A stretch of 6,931 bases of DNA from Planctomycetota bacterium (GCA_030598065.1 JAUVQR010000076.1:1-6931); one strand, 5' to 3'; positions 1-6,463 are shown, counted from the first letter of the stretch. Notes: generated by a model not told the origin, from the letters alone. Program-made: numbers and translations.

Positions 1-172
1 CTTCCCACTGCAGGTACATGGTGACCGCCCTGGAGAGGCTGCCTCGCTCCTTCATGTAGGCGCTGTACTGTGACGGATTAGACATAACCGCCTGGTCCGC
101 CACCAACTCCTCCAGCTGCGTGTACCTGTCGTTCATTGCCGTTAATTTCTGCAATAACGCGTCGTTAATCAT
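1..172 (-). CDS. prfA: Peptide chain release factor 1, N-terminal fragment (runs off window)
   Basis: Only the first 57 codons are present; the gene continues beyond position 1. The translation begins MINDALLQKLTAMNDRYTQL and continues with EELVADQAV and an SLSRAV segment. This is the helical N-terminal domain typical of bacterial RF1, which recognises UAA and UAG stop codons and releases the finished peptide at the ribosome. The catalytic GGQ and codon-recognition PxT motifs lie outside the window, so RF1 versus RF2 rests on this N-terminal pattern and on context. The gene follows rpmE by 23 bases on the same strand, and rpmE-prfA is a very common bacterial pair, which supports the call. The ATG at 172 is the natural start; only a weak purine stretch (AAGAGA) precedes it, so translation may partly be coupled to rpmE. 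Confidence 0.85.
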   Translation of the reverse strand, partial: MINDALLQKLTAMNDRYTQLEELVADQAVMSNPSQYSAYMKERGSLSRAVTMYLQWE

Positions 173-195
173 ATCTGTCTCTTATCTTACGCGGT

Positions 196-450
196 TTATG
201 CCTTCTGTGGCTCGGTTTCCTGCGCAACCGTCTCGGAGGCCTCGTCACCGGTCTTCCACTTATACCTGCGATTGAACCTTTCTACCTTACCCGTGGTGTC
301 CACCAGCTTCTGCTTCCCCGTATAGAAGGGATGGCATTTTGAGCAGATTTCTACCACTATCTTCGGCTTAGTAGAGCGGGTTTTGAAGGTTTCTCCGCAG
401 CCGCAGATAACAGTCGTTTCCACGTATTCTGGGTGAATTTTTTCTTTCAT
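196..450 (-). CDS. rpmE: 50S ribosomal protein L31 (zinc-binding type)
   Basis: An 84-residue basic protein starting MKEKIHPEY, the classical L31 opening. Cys16, Cys18, Cys36 and Cys39 form the CxC...CxxC set that marks the zinc-containing C+ form, as opposed to the cysteine-free paralogue used under zinc starvation. HPFYTGKQK and the VERFNRRY segment are also family hallmarks. L31 sits on the large subunit at the central protuberance and bridges to the small subunit. After about residue 66 there is an acidic, low-complexity tail (GDEASETVAQETEPQKA) that is longer than in the roughly 70-residue E. coli protein. A GAGG ribosome-binding site lies about 9 bases before the ATG at 450, and a promoter (477-505) lies just upstream. 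The gene probably forms a transcription unit with prfA. Confidence 0.96.
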   Translation of the reverse strand: MKEKIHPEYVETTVICGCGETFKTRSTKPKIVVEICSKCHPFYTGKQKLVDTTGKVERFNRRYKWKTGDEASETVAQETEPQKA

Positions 451-476
451 CTTCTTGTTTCCTCAAGACCTAATAA

Positions 477-505
477 ATTGTAACAAAATACATTATACCG
501 GGCAA
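477..505 (-). promoter_or_regulatory. Sigma70-type promoter for rpmE-prfA
   Basis: On the minus strand, TTGCCC (500-505) is followed after 17 bases by TACAAT (477-482), matching the -35/-10 consensus at four and five of six positions. An overlapping perfect TATAAT (492-497) lacks a good -35 box and may be an alternative -10. Transcription from the first pair would start near 470, giving a leader of about 20 bases before the rpmE ATG. This lets rpmE-prfA be expressed independently of ccsA-resB. Assigned by consensus only. Confidence 0.55.
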
Positions 506-555
506 CACACAAATAACACAGCTTGTTTCTACCGGAGGGCCGGGCAAGGCATTCC

Positions 556-2064
556 TCACGATGTCATTGAGCGTTTTATCGCTTCTGTCATGCCTTCTTC
601 GCCCCCCCATACGCCGAATACCTGCAGGTGGACCAGCAGCCTGCTGCCGCCGGGGCGCTTCTCAACGATGTAGCTGGCCCGGCACCATCTTCCCCAGGCT
701 CGGAATAACATTGCGAAGAATATGACCGGCACGGCTATCCAAAGCAACGACACGCCGGGGTCATGGCGATAGCTGAGGATGGTTCCGGCGCGTATGTTGT
801 CTATTCTGACACTAGTGCCCTTGATGTCCATGGGCTTGCCCTCTGTCAGCTTAAAGGTCTCCGGCATGGCTTTCTCTTTCGCATCGGCGCCGGCATCACC
901 TTCTGCCTCCCCTTCCCCTTCTCCTTCCTCCGGTTCCGGAGGCGTGTAGGTCATTTTTACAAACGGCTCGATTACGTACTCAGTGCCGTCGCTGAGGTAA
1001 AGCTTGCCCGCGATGACGTAGCCCGGTTCCAACGTGCCGTCTAACCCCGGGATTGTATATATGTCGTCTTCACCCGCTTCAACCTTGTTGCCGTTGGCAT
1101 ATAGGTCAAACTTGTATTCGTACGCGCTCTGGTAGATGGTTAACCCGCGGTAGCGGAGCGGCGTGTTTACCTCGACCCTGGCCTCCTTCACCGGCGAGCC
1201 ATTTTCGTACACCACCAGTTCGCTGGCGTACCCTACCGGATAATAGCTGTCCTCCCTGGCAACCACCTTTAGCCCCTCCAGCCTCCAGGCATTCTTCATC
1301 CGGGGGACAATGCCTCTCCTCGGGAAATCTACGATGGTCGGTCTCTGGGTGTATTCCACGGTGAATTCCTTTAATCCCAGAGAGAACTTTGCGTCTTCTG
1401 ATACGACAAGCCTTTCACCCTCTCCAAAGCGCTTGTTCCACAGTGTGTCGGCCGAGACGGTGGCCACCTCCACGGGGGTACCGGGGAATATGGTCATCTC
1501 ACTCTCAAAAGAGAAGAGGAAGGTGACGGTTGACCCTATAACGGCCAGAAGCACAGCCACATGAAAGGCCAGGGAGAGCCATAGATAGTGGATAAAGCCC
1601 TGCTCATAGACGCCGCCCTTGTGCACGTCTATGCGCGTGGTAGAAGGTTTTTGAAAGAAAAGCCTGTTGCGGAAGAACGTCTCCACCCTCTCCGCCGTCT
1701 CCTCGGGTGAGTATGGCAGTTCCAGGTCTATGGCGTCCTTGTGGGCGGCCAGCGTGGTTGGGGCAAGCACCGCCGGCCTCCGTATCCGGGTCATCCACTT
1801 TGCGCGCTTGTATGTGCAGAGCAATAGGTTGATGAGGAACAGTCCTGCAGTGGTCAGAAACCAGGGGCCCGAATACACGTTGAGCAAGTCAAAGGTCTCG
1901 ATGACGGTACGCGCAAACCCGGTTACTTTTATCTGTTCGTAACTCCCACCGTACGGCAGCACGTTGCCAACCAGGAAGAATACCAGTATGAAACCGAACA
2001 GTACGATGGTGGTCTTGGTAGACGTTAATACGCCGTAGATATAGTCGAGTATGTCTGTGAGCAT
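556..2064 (-). CDS. resB: Cytochrome c biogenesis protein ResB/Ccs1
   Basis: A 502-residue membrane protein of the ResB (Ccs1) family, the partner of CcsA in System II cytochrome c maturation. The complex moves heme to the outer face of the membrane and attaches it to CXXCH motifs of apocytochromes. Hydrophobic segments lie at about residues 18-35, 68-84, 162-185 and 438-455. The large extracytoplasmic domain between the third and fourth is typical of the family. His168 in the third segment is at the place of the conserved ResB histidine. The stretch VNTPLRYRGLTIYQSAYE (299-316) is the characteristic family motif. Residues about 375-398 are an E/G/A-rich acidic insert of low complexity. The ATG at 2064 is preceded by GAAGGA 12 bases away. 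The gene follows ccsA by 59 bases on the same strand, so the two are very likely co-transcribed. Confidence 0.93.
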   Translation of the reverse strand: MLTDILDYIYGVLTSTKTTIVLFGFILVFFLVGNVLPYGGSYEQIKVTGFARTVIETFDLLNVYSGPWFLTTAGLFLINLLLCTYKRAKWMTRIRRPAVLAPTTLAAHKDAIDLELPYSPEETAERVETFFRNRLFFQKPSTTRIDVHKGGVYEQGFIHYLWLSLAFHVAVLLAVIGSTVTFLFSFESEMTIFPGTPVEVATVSADTLWNKRFGEGERLVVSEDAKFSLGLKEFTVEYTQRPTIVDFPRRGIVPRMKNAWRLEGLKVVAREDSYYPVGYASELVVYENGSPVKEARVEVNTPLRYRGLTIYQSAYEYKFDLYANGNKVEAGEDDIYTIPGLDGTLEPGYVIAGKLYLSDGTEYVIEPFVKMTYTPPEPEEGEGEGEAEGDAGADAKEKAMPETFKLTEGKPMDIKGTSVRIDNIRAGTILSYRHDPGVSLLWIAVPVIFFAMLFRAWGRWCRASYIVEKRPGGSRLLVHLQVFGVWGGEEGMTEAIKRSMTS

Positions 2065-2123
2065 GGCGAATAGAATTCCTTCACATCTCTAAAAAGAGGG
2101 AATAATGGTCGGACGGGTACTCC

Positions 2124-3011
2124 CTAATAGGCATGCATGCTGTAAAGCCCGAACAGCCGGGTCAGGAAGCCTGAGCCCATGAAGGTAATAAGCATAGCCA
2201 CAAATCCCATCAGGCAAAAGGTGGAGCCCCACACATTGCGCCATTTCGGTATAGACATTGAGTGCAGGTACATGCCAAAGGACGTCCAGGTAATCATCGA
2301 CAGGATCTCGAACGGGTCCCAGGACCAGTACCTGCCCCAGGCCTGATCCGCCCAGGCCGCGCCCGATATTATGCCAAAGGTGAGGAGCGGGAAGCCCAGC
2401 AGTATCAGCTTATACGACAGCCCGTGAAATGTCTCCACGTCGGCCGACGGCAGGCCGAAATCCTCCCATGACCTCTTCGCCGAACCCAGCGCCTTAATTA
2501 TCAGGTATGACAGCTCCACGGAGCAGCCGACCACAAAGACCGCGTAGGCGCCGAACGCAATCAGAACGTGCCAGAAATACCACGGGCTCTGGAGGGCGGG
2601 CGCTATGGGGGTGACTACGGGACTATATTTGTTCACGGCCAGGAACAGGGCGGCTATCGAGAGCATGGTCACAAATATGCCGGGCATCGAGAGGTCAGAC
2701 CACCTACGTCTTATATATAGATAGGTAATGCAGTTACACCAGGCGAACCACGACAGGCATTCATACTTGCTCTGCACCGGCGGCTGGCCCTGTTCAACGC
2801 CCCGTATGAGTATCAGGATAGTGTGCCCGATGACGGCAAGAAGGAGGAGGTTTGTGGCTGCTCTGCCCACAAGGAAATTCCTGAAGAAGACGCTTATCCC
2901 GGCCTGCGAGATGTGAAGTACGCAGCTCAGGACGTAAAGCGCTATTACTGCGGAAAACACCCTCAGTTCAAGGGTCAACAAACTACCTTCAGTGGTAAAG
3001 ACCTGTTCCAT
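2124..3011 (-). CDS. ccsA: Cytochrome c biogenesis protein CcsA (ResC, heme-handling subunit)
   Basis: A 295-residue multi-spanning membrane protein of the CcmC/CcmF/CcsA heme-handling superfamily. The tryptophan-rich WWD-type signature is visible as WGRYWSWDP (225-233), preceded by GAAWADQA. Histidines proposed to ligate heme are present: His63 (IGHT), His148 (FWHVL) and His250 (MYLHSM), the last two flanking the WWD segment as expected. GVEQGQPPVQSKYECL (71-86) matches the family region normally containing a G-x-P..N/S.YE pattern. The C-terminus FLTRLFGLYSMHAY resembles the usual ...GLHSYA ending. About eight hydrophobic segments can be counted and the length is close to short bacterial members. 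The ATG at 3011 follows GGAG by about 11 bases. With ResB, encoded immediately downstream, it forms the System II cytochrome c synthetase. Confidence 0.95.
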   Translation of the reverse strand: MEQVFTTEGSLLTLELRVFSAVIALYVLSCVLHISQAGISVFFRNFLVGRAATNLLLLAVIGHTILILIRGVEQGQPPVQSKYECLSWFAWCNCITYLYIRRRWSDLSMPGIFVTMLSIAALFLAVNKYSPVVTPIAPALQSPWYFWHVLIAFGAYAVFVVGCSVELSYLIIKALGSAKRSWEDFGLPSADVETFHGLSYKLILLGFPLLTFGIISGAAWADQAWGRYWSWDPFEILSMITWTSFGMYLHSMSIPKWRNVWGSTFCLMGFVAMLITFMGSGFLTRLFGLYSMHAY

Positions 3012-3040
3012 CTCTCTCGCTCCGTATCTGTATAGAAGCC

Positions 3041-3103
3041 TGTCTAAGCTTCCCGGCTATATTGTGCGTGGTATTTTCGCGTGGCCGGGAGGTTAGCTTA
3101 ACA
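3041..3103. promoter_or_regulatory. Long imperfect hairpin in the ccsA upstream region
   Basis: TGT (3041-3043), TAAGCT (3045-3050) and TCCCGGC (3051-3057) pair with GCCGGGA (3084-3090), AGCTTA (3095-3100) and ACA (3101-3103). This makes 16 base pairs, interrupted by a one-base bulge (3044) on one arm and a four-base bulge (3091-3094) on the other, with a 26-base loop. It ends 29 bases before the ccsA start codon. Neither strand has a T-run after the stem, so it is not an intrinsic terminator. It could be a folded mRNA leader or a protein-binding site; its function is unknown. Confidence 0.45.
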
Positions 3104-3144
3104 AGCCGTGATAGCACCGTTTACAGCCGTTTCCAGACAAAACC

Positions 3145-3166
3145 CTTCTTGCTTTCACACAAGAAG
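3145..3166. repeat. Small inverted repeat upstream of ccsA
   Basis: CTTCTTG (3145-3151) and CAAGAAG (3160-3166) form a perfect 7-bp stem with an 8-base loop. On the minus strand the stem is followed by GGTTTTGT, so a weak terminator shielding ccsA from upstream transcription is possible. The stem is short and AT-rich, so this is tentative. The remainder of 3104-3307 shows T-runs (3270-3276 and 3281-3286) but no gene, RNA or convincing promoter that I can support. Confidence 0.25.
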
Positions 3167-3307
3167 CACAATAAAGGAGTGTATCAACAAAGACCTGTGA
3201 ATGCAACGGCAAATTGTTGGATGTATTGGTGTGGGTTCAAGCTGCACGGTGAGGCTATAAGGATGTCTTGTTTTTTTCGGTTTTTTGGTGCATGTGGTGT
3301 AAGACGG

Positions 3308-3427
3308 TTAAATCCAGCCATTTACGTCCTCAAGAAATATTGAGAGACCGGACAGGATGAAGGCGAAAATAGACGCGCTGGTGTGCCAGTTTAGGTTCGC
3401 GAAAATGGCTAGTGCCATCTTTCCCAT
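3308..3427 (-). other. Possible small membrane ORF or gene remnant
   Basis: A 39-codon frame beginning MGKMALAIFANLNWHTS and ending FLEDVNGWI. It contains one strongly hydrophobic segment (about residues 17-32) that could span a membrane. No convincing ribosome-binding site precedes it. The neighbouring frame upstream on the same strand is open (3428-3515) and reads ...KKWEQNIHDSEALNTP. It would join this one if one base were added or lost in the run of five G (C on the coding strand) at 3430-3434. I do not recognise the product. It may be a real small protein, the decayed end of a larger one, or chance. Confidence 0.2.
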
Positions 3428-3482
3428 CTGGGGGTGTGTTCAGCGCCTCACTGTCGTGGATGTTCTGCTCCCATTTTTTGAT

Positions 3483-3554
3483 GTCATTGCGAGCCCGCCC
3501 CGGTGGGCGCGGCAATCTCTGAGATTGCTTCGTCGTTTCACTCCTCGCAATGAC
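3483..3554. repeat. 72-bp palindromic REP/MITE-like interspersed element
   Basis: The ends are perfect 11-base inverted repeats: GTCATTGCGAG (3483-3493) and CTCGCAATGAC (3544-3554). Inside are two more hairpins: GCCCGCC/GGTGGGC (3493-3508, two-base loop, one G-T pair) and GCAATCTC/GAGATTGC (3512-3528, one-base loop). The unit would therefore fold into a multi-branched structure on either strand. It contains no coding capacity of its own and lies 19 bases beyond the stop codon of the repeat-protein gene, a usual position for such elements. From memory, closely similar sequences occur in many copies in several uncultured bacterial lineages. A second copy is not present in this window, so the repeat status is inferred from structure. 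No clear target-site duplication is visible. Confidence 0.7.
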
Positions 3555-3597
3555 GGGTTGATTTCACTGCCGTTTATGGGCAGAGGATGTGTGCCGG

Positions 3598-3720
3598 GAC
3601 GTTCGTATCCAGAACCAACGCCGAGGTGTCTCGTGGTTCTACGTTGGTATCGCTGGTGCCGGCACCAGTGTCCCTGACCGTGGCGGTGCCGTCCTTTACA
3701 GAGAGGTTTGTATCCGTTAT
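3598..3720 (-). repeat. C-terminal heptad (xxDTxxx) repeat tail
   Basis: After the last blade and a cysteine (GPSCDL), aspartates fall at exact seven-residue intervals over six units: ITDTNLS, VKDGTAT, VRDTGAG, TSDTNVE, PRDTSAL, VLDTNVP. All are DT except the second (DG). The protein ends ILCP, so the two cysteines could be bonded around this short repeat. The pattern suggests a stack of short strands and is the best-preserved part of the gene's 3' end. Confidence 0.65.
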
Positions 3721-4688
3721 CAGGTCGCAAGACGGGCCCAGAGAGCCGTCAGGCCTGAGCTTCAAGACCCAGAGTTGATAAACATTCTCGAATTCCGCAA
3801 CATGATGTACTGTCCAACCGGCCACTACGTATCCCCCGTCGCTTGTCTGTTGGATGGAATCGCCCATAGCTGCGTAATCCTCCTTATATGCCTTCTGCCA
3901 CTCTAGACTCCCATCGGGACCGAGCTTCAAGACAAAAAGGTCGGTGGTCGGGCCATCTTTAGTGCCGGGGGACACTATCCAACCGGTCGCTACGTACCCG
4001 CCGTCTACGGTTGGTTTGACGGAATAGGCCGAACTGTCATAATTTTCTACATGGACCTTCTCCCACTCGACGGCCCTGTCTGGGCCTAGCTTCAAGAGCC
4101 AGATGTTCACACCCACATTACCGGAGTAATGGGTACTTCCATCCGCTATGTATCCCCCGTCACTGGTCTGCCGTATGGAGTGGAAACGGTCGTCAAGGGT
4201 TCGCCCGTACGCCTTTTGCCATTCCACCGTCCCATCAAAAGCTTAAAGACCCAGCCGTCGGCATCCTCGGTATCGAAGGGTTCTGTGTCTCCAGCCATTA
4301 TGTATCCGCCGTCACGAGTCTGCTGGATTGAATTAACAGTCCAATCGCGGCCACTTTCACCATAGGTCTTTTGCCACTCCACGTCCCCGTCCGGCCTGAG
4401 CTTCAAGAGCCAAAAATCCCCACCTATATCTTCTAAGGACTGCAGATGACCGGCAACTATATACCCCCCGTCAGTTGTCTGCTGTATGGAGGATGAAGAA
4501 TCGAAATACATTTCCCAGTACGCCTTCCGCCACTCTATGGTTCCGTCGGGACCGAGCTTCATGACCCAGACGTCGGAGCTCCCTGCGCCAATGGCGTCTG
4601 TATTACTGGCCACTACATACCCTCCTTCAGCGGTCTGCTGGATACAGCAGCTCTTGTTCCAGTGATACCCTTGATAGGTGGCAGACCA
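3721..4688 (-). repeat. Six tandem blade-like protein repeats
   Basis: Degenerate coding repeats of about 156-165 bases. DGGY-type motifs occur six times (EGGY in the first). KLGPDG or KLRPDG recurs in blades 1, 2, 5 and 6, and KLGPDR in blade 4. EWQK or a close variant ends blades 1-5. Restoring the two residues missing at the frameshift makes the spacing between blades 3 and 4 52 residues, in step with the others. The variation between copies shows old duplications rather than recent expansion. Confidence 0.7.
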
Positions 4689-4990
4689 CGCGTCCGTGGA
4701 GGCAAGAGAGGGGGGAGTTATGGATAAGACCAGTGAAAAAGACATGATACAGCTTGTTACGGCTATTAATATTACATGGCACAACGCGGACGTTTGACTT
4801 CTTGTAATTAATTCTTTTAGAACACCAAACAGTCTTTTATTGTACATGTGTCTTGTTCCGTTATCGGTGTTTCCTAGCCCGTGCCCGGCTTCAAGCAAAA
4901 TTGTGCCACATTACGGCCATTAAGGTATCAATTTATGGTAAAAGGTCAATGACTTTGAGGAAATTAACGGTTTTATCGGGTCGGCGTGGA

Positions 4991-5026
4991 GTGCAATAAG
5001 GGTTGTTAATTTTTTTCTTATTGCGT
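4991..5026. repeat. Inverted repeat upstream of the panC promoter
   Basis: GCAATAAG (4993-5000) and CTTATTGC (5017-5024) are perfect 8-base inverted repeats around a 16-base loop containing seven T. Two G-T pairs extend the stem outward. It sits about 40 bases upstream of the panC -35 box, in the divergent gap between the repeat-protein gene and panC (4848-5134). It could be an operator or a transcript fold; no T-run follows the stem on either strand. The rest of that gap shows only the panC promoter, plus a weak TTGACC box on the minus strand (4946-4951) without a good -10. Confidence 0.35.
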
Positions 5027-5065
5027 TAGTCTGTATGAAGGAAATGGGGACGTTGGCAATTTGGA

Positions 5066-5094
5066 TTGACAAAGATTTACCAAGCTGATAACAT
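5066..5094 (+). promoter_or_regulatory. Sigma70-type promoter for panC-panD-lgt
   Basis: A perfect TTGACA (5066-5071) is separated by the ideal 17 bases from TAACAT (5089-5094), which matches the -10 consensus at four of six positions. Transcription would begin near 5101, leaving a leader of about 34 bases before the panC ATG at 5135. No operator or riboswitch is recognisable in the short leader. Confidence 0.7.
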
Positions 5095-5134
5095 CGCCTG
5101 TGAATAAATATTTGTGGGGGGAGTTGGCTGGAAG

Positions 5135-6031
5135 ATGGTTGAAGTTATTAAGACAACAGGGGATATGAAGGCCAGGGCCGCCCTCTCAAGGGCCCGTGGA
5201 GACACCGTCGGGTTTGTGCCCACCATGGGTGCCCTTCATGAGGGGCATCTGAGCCTGATAAGAAGGGCCAGGGCGGAGAACGACGTTGTTATAATCAGCA
5301 TATTCGTCAACCCTGTTCAGTTTGATAGAAATGACGACTACCGGGGGTATCCGAGGCCGCTGGAAAGGGATCTGGCAATGGCCTACGAAGAGGGTGTTGA
5401 CGTCGCCTTTGTGCCGGATGTGGAGCAGGTTTACCCGGAGGGGTACAGTACATTTATTGAGGTTAGAGGTAGTTTGACCGACGTGTTGTGTGGCGCCTCG
5501 CGTCCCGGTCATTTCAGAGGCGTTACCACGGTGGTGACCAAGTTGTTTAATATAATTAGGCCGGACAGGGCCTATTTCGGCCAAAAAGACCTTCAGCAGG
5601 CGGCCATAATAAAGAGACTGGTAAGGGATTTGAACATGGGCGTTGAGGTGGTTACACTGCCCACGGTGCGCGAGGCGGACGGCCTGGCACTGAGCTCCCG
5701 CAACCGGCATCTCTCAGGCGAGCAGAGGCGGACAGCCGTTTCAATCCACCGGGCGCTCACAAGGGCGACCGAGCTGTTAATTTCAGGAGAAATGGACACC
5801 GCGGTTATTGTATGTGAAGTACGTGGCGTCTTGAACGAGGGCGGTATTGCCAGGATAGATTACGTCTCTGTCGTGGACCCCGAGACGCTTGAAGAGGTCA
5901 GTGAGGCCCGGCCGGGGGCGGTAGTGGCTGTTGCCGCATGGGTGGGCGATATCAGGTTGATAGACAACACGGCCCTGGGTGTGGGGCCTGAGTCACAGTT
6001 ATTTATGCACCTCAATGTTGAGACGGTATAA
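5135..6031 (+). CDS. panC: Pantothenate synthetase (pantoate--beta-alanine ligase)
   Basis: A 298-residue cytoplasmic enzyme that joins pantoate and beta-alanine using ATP (through pantoyl-adenylate) to form pantothenate, the coenzyme A precursor. FVPTMGALHEGHLSLI contains the HIGH-type nucleotide-binding motif (His35, His38). FVNPVQF (57-63) contributes to the pantoate/ATP site. RPGHFRGVTTVVTKL (123-137), FGQKD (148-152, Lys151) and LALSSRN (184-190, the KMSKS-like loop) are all intact. Length is close to the usual 280-300. The ATG at 5135 is chosen because GGAG (5120-5123) lies 11 bases before it and MVEVIKTTGDM aligns with the family's N-terminus. An in-frame GTG at 5114 would add seven residues and overlap that site. 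The gene is first in an operon with panD and lgt. Confidence 0.97.
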   Translation: MVEVIKTTGDMKARAALSRARGDTVGFVPTMGALHEGHLSLIRRARAENDVVIISIFVNPVQFDRNDDYRGYPRPLERDLAMAYEEGVDVAFVPDVEQVYPEGYSTFIEVRGSLTDVLCGASRPGHFRGVTTVVTKLFNIIRPDRAYFGQKDLQQAAIIKRLVRDLNMGVEVVTLPTVREADGLALSSRNRHLSGEQRRTAVSIHRALTRATELLISGEMDTAVIVCEVRGVLNEGGIARIDYVSVVDPETLEEVSEARPGAVVAVAAWVGDIRLIDNTALGVGPESQLFMHLNVETV

Positions 6032-6039
6032 GGAAGAAA

Positions 6040-6408
6040 ATGATGTACCGAGAAATGTGTAAATCAAAAATCGTGCCTGCGACCGTAACGGACGCCAACC
6101 TCCACTATCAGGGGAGTATAACCATAGACGCTGCGCTGCTAGAGGCAAGCGACATTGTAGAGTATGAGAAGGTCCAGGTGTTGAACCTGAACAATGGAAA
6201 GAGGATAGAGACCTACGCCATAGAGGGTGAGAGGGATTCTGGCGTAATCTGTCTGAATGGGGCGGCCGCACGCTGGGCGCATCCCGGAGACAAAGTGATT
6301 ATTATCTCTTACTGTCTCGTCGAGGACAACAAGACAAAGGGCTGGAAACCGAAAAAAATCCTGGTCGACGAGACTAACCGGCAGCTAAAGACTGTGTTCT
6401 CTAACTGA
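6040..6408 (+). CDS. panD: Aspartate 1-decarboxylase (pyruvoyl enzyme precursor)
   Basis: Decarboxylates L-aspartate to beta-alanine, the second substrate of PanC, encoded just upstream. The 122-residue proenzyme contains the self-cleavage site YQGS (Gly25-Ser26); Ser26 becomes the pyruvoyl cofactor at the start of the alpha chain. Conserved residues of the E. coli enzyme are found at Lys10, Arg55 (NGKR), Tyr59 (TYAI) and Asn73 (NGAAA). GDKVIIISY completes the core. The start is either ATG 6040 or the adjacent ATG 6043. AGGA (6031-6034) overlaps the panC stop and is 5 or 8 bases away respectively. The second start gives better spacing and puts the cleavage at Gly24-Ser25 as in E. coli, so 6043 may be the true start. 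The panC-panD gap is only 8 bases, which suggests translational coupling. Confidence 0.97.
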   Translation: MMYREMCKSKIVPATVTDANLHYQGSITIDAALLEASDIVEYEKVQVLNLNNGKRIETYAIEGERDSGVICLNGAAARWAHPGDKVIIISYCLVEDNKTKGWKPKKILVDETNRQLKTVFSN

Positions 6409-6463
6409 GACCGGTAAGAACTTGCGCACTATAGATTCTTCTTCGCCTTCCCTGTAAAACAAC

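Larger units (their letters stand above)
3574..4847 (-). pseudogene. Frameshifted exported repeat protein (six blade-like repeats)
   Basis: Two overlapping frames together encode one protein of about 425 residues. The first runs from ATG 4847 (MYNKRLFGVL) and keeps matching the repeat until about 4239; the second continues from 4236 to the stop at 3574. The N-terminus has a hydrophobic core (about residues 22-43) followed by PPSLAST, so a signal peptide and export are likely. Six repeats follow, each with SIQQTxDGGYxxAG, then WxxKLGPDG, then EWQKAYG. Spacing between DGGY motifs is about 52-55 residues, which suggests a six-bladed beta-propeller. The C-terminal tail has heptad DT repeats closed by ILCP. 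In blade 3 the expected KLGPDG reads KL, then two bases, then DG: four bases are missing. A TTG at 4898 is a possible but less likely upstream start. I do not know its function; surface or periplasmic binding is a guess. Confidence 0.75.

Noticed and set aside
530..545. CCGG-rich inverted sequence after resB as a terminator
   Set aside because: The stem is only four pairs and no T-run follows on the minus strand.
763..1564. Several plus-strand frames of 80-105 codons opposite resB
   Set aside because: They are shadows of the GC-rich resB gene with no family resemblance and no transcription signals.
3225..3262. T-arm-like GGGTTCAAGC stem suggesting a tRNA
   Set aside because: The 6-bp arm is imperfect, with a G-T pair where a G-C is expected. 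No acceptor, D or anticodon arms can be placed around it.
3195..3321. Minus-strand frame starting MAGFNRLTPHAP
   Set aside because: Short, without a ribosome-binding site or recognisable sequence. It overlaps the end of the small hydrophobic frame and runs through AT-rich intergenic sequence.
3062..3343. 93-codon plus-strand open frame between ccsA and the palindromic element
   Set aside because: Its translation shows no recognisable domain, no ribosome-binding site and an odd composition. It covers hairpins and T-runs that look intergenic.
4848..4898. TTG at 4898 as the start of the repeat-protein gene
   Set aside because: The extra 17 residues are polar and would precede the signal peptide unusually. 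ATG 4847 gives a normal signal-peptide N-terminus, although neither has a strong ribosome-binding site.
5186..5710. 174-codon minus-strand frame opposite panC
   Set aside because: It is an antisense shadow of the panC coding sequence, whose motifs are intact in the plus-strand frame.
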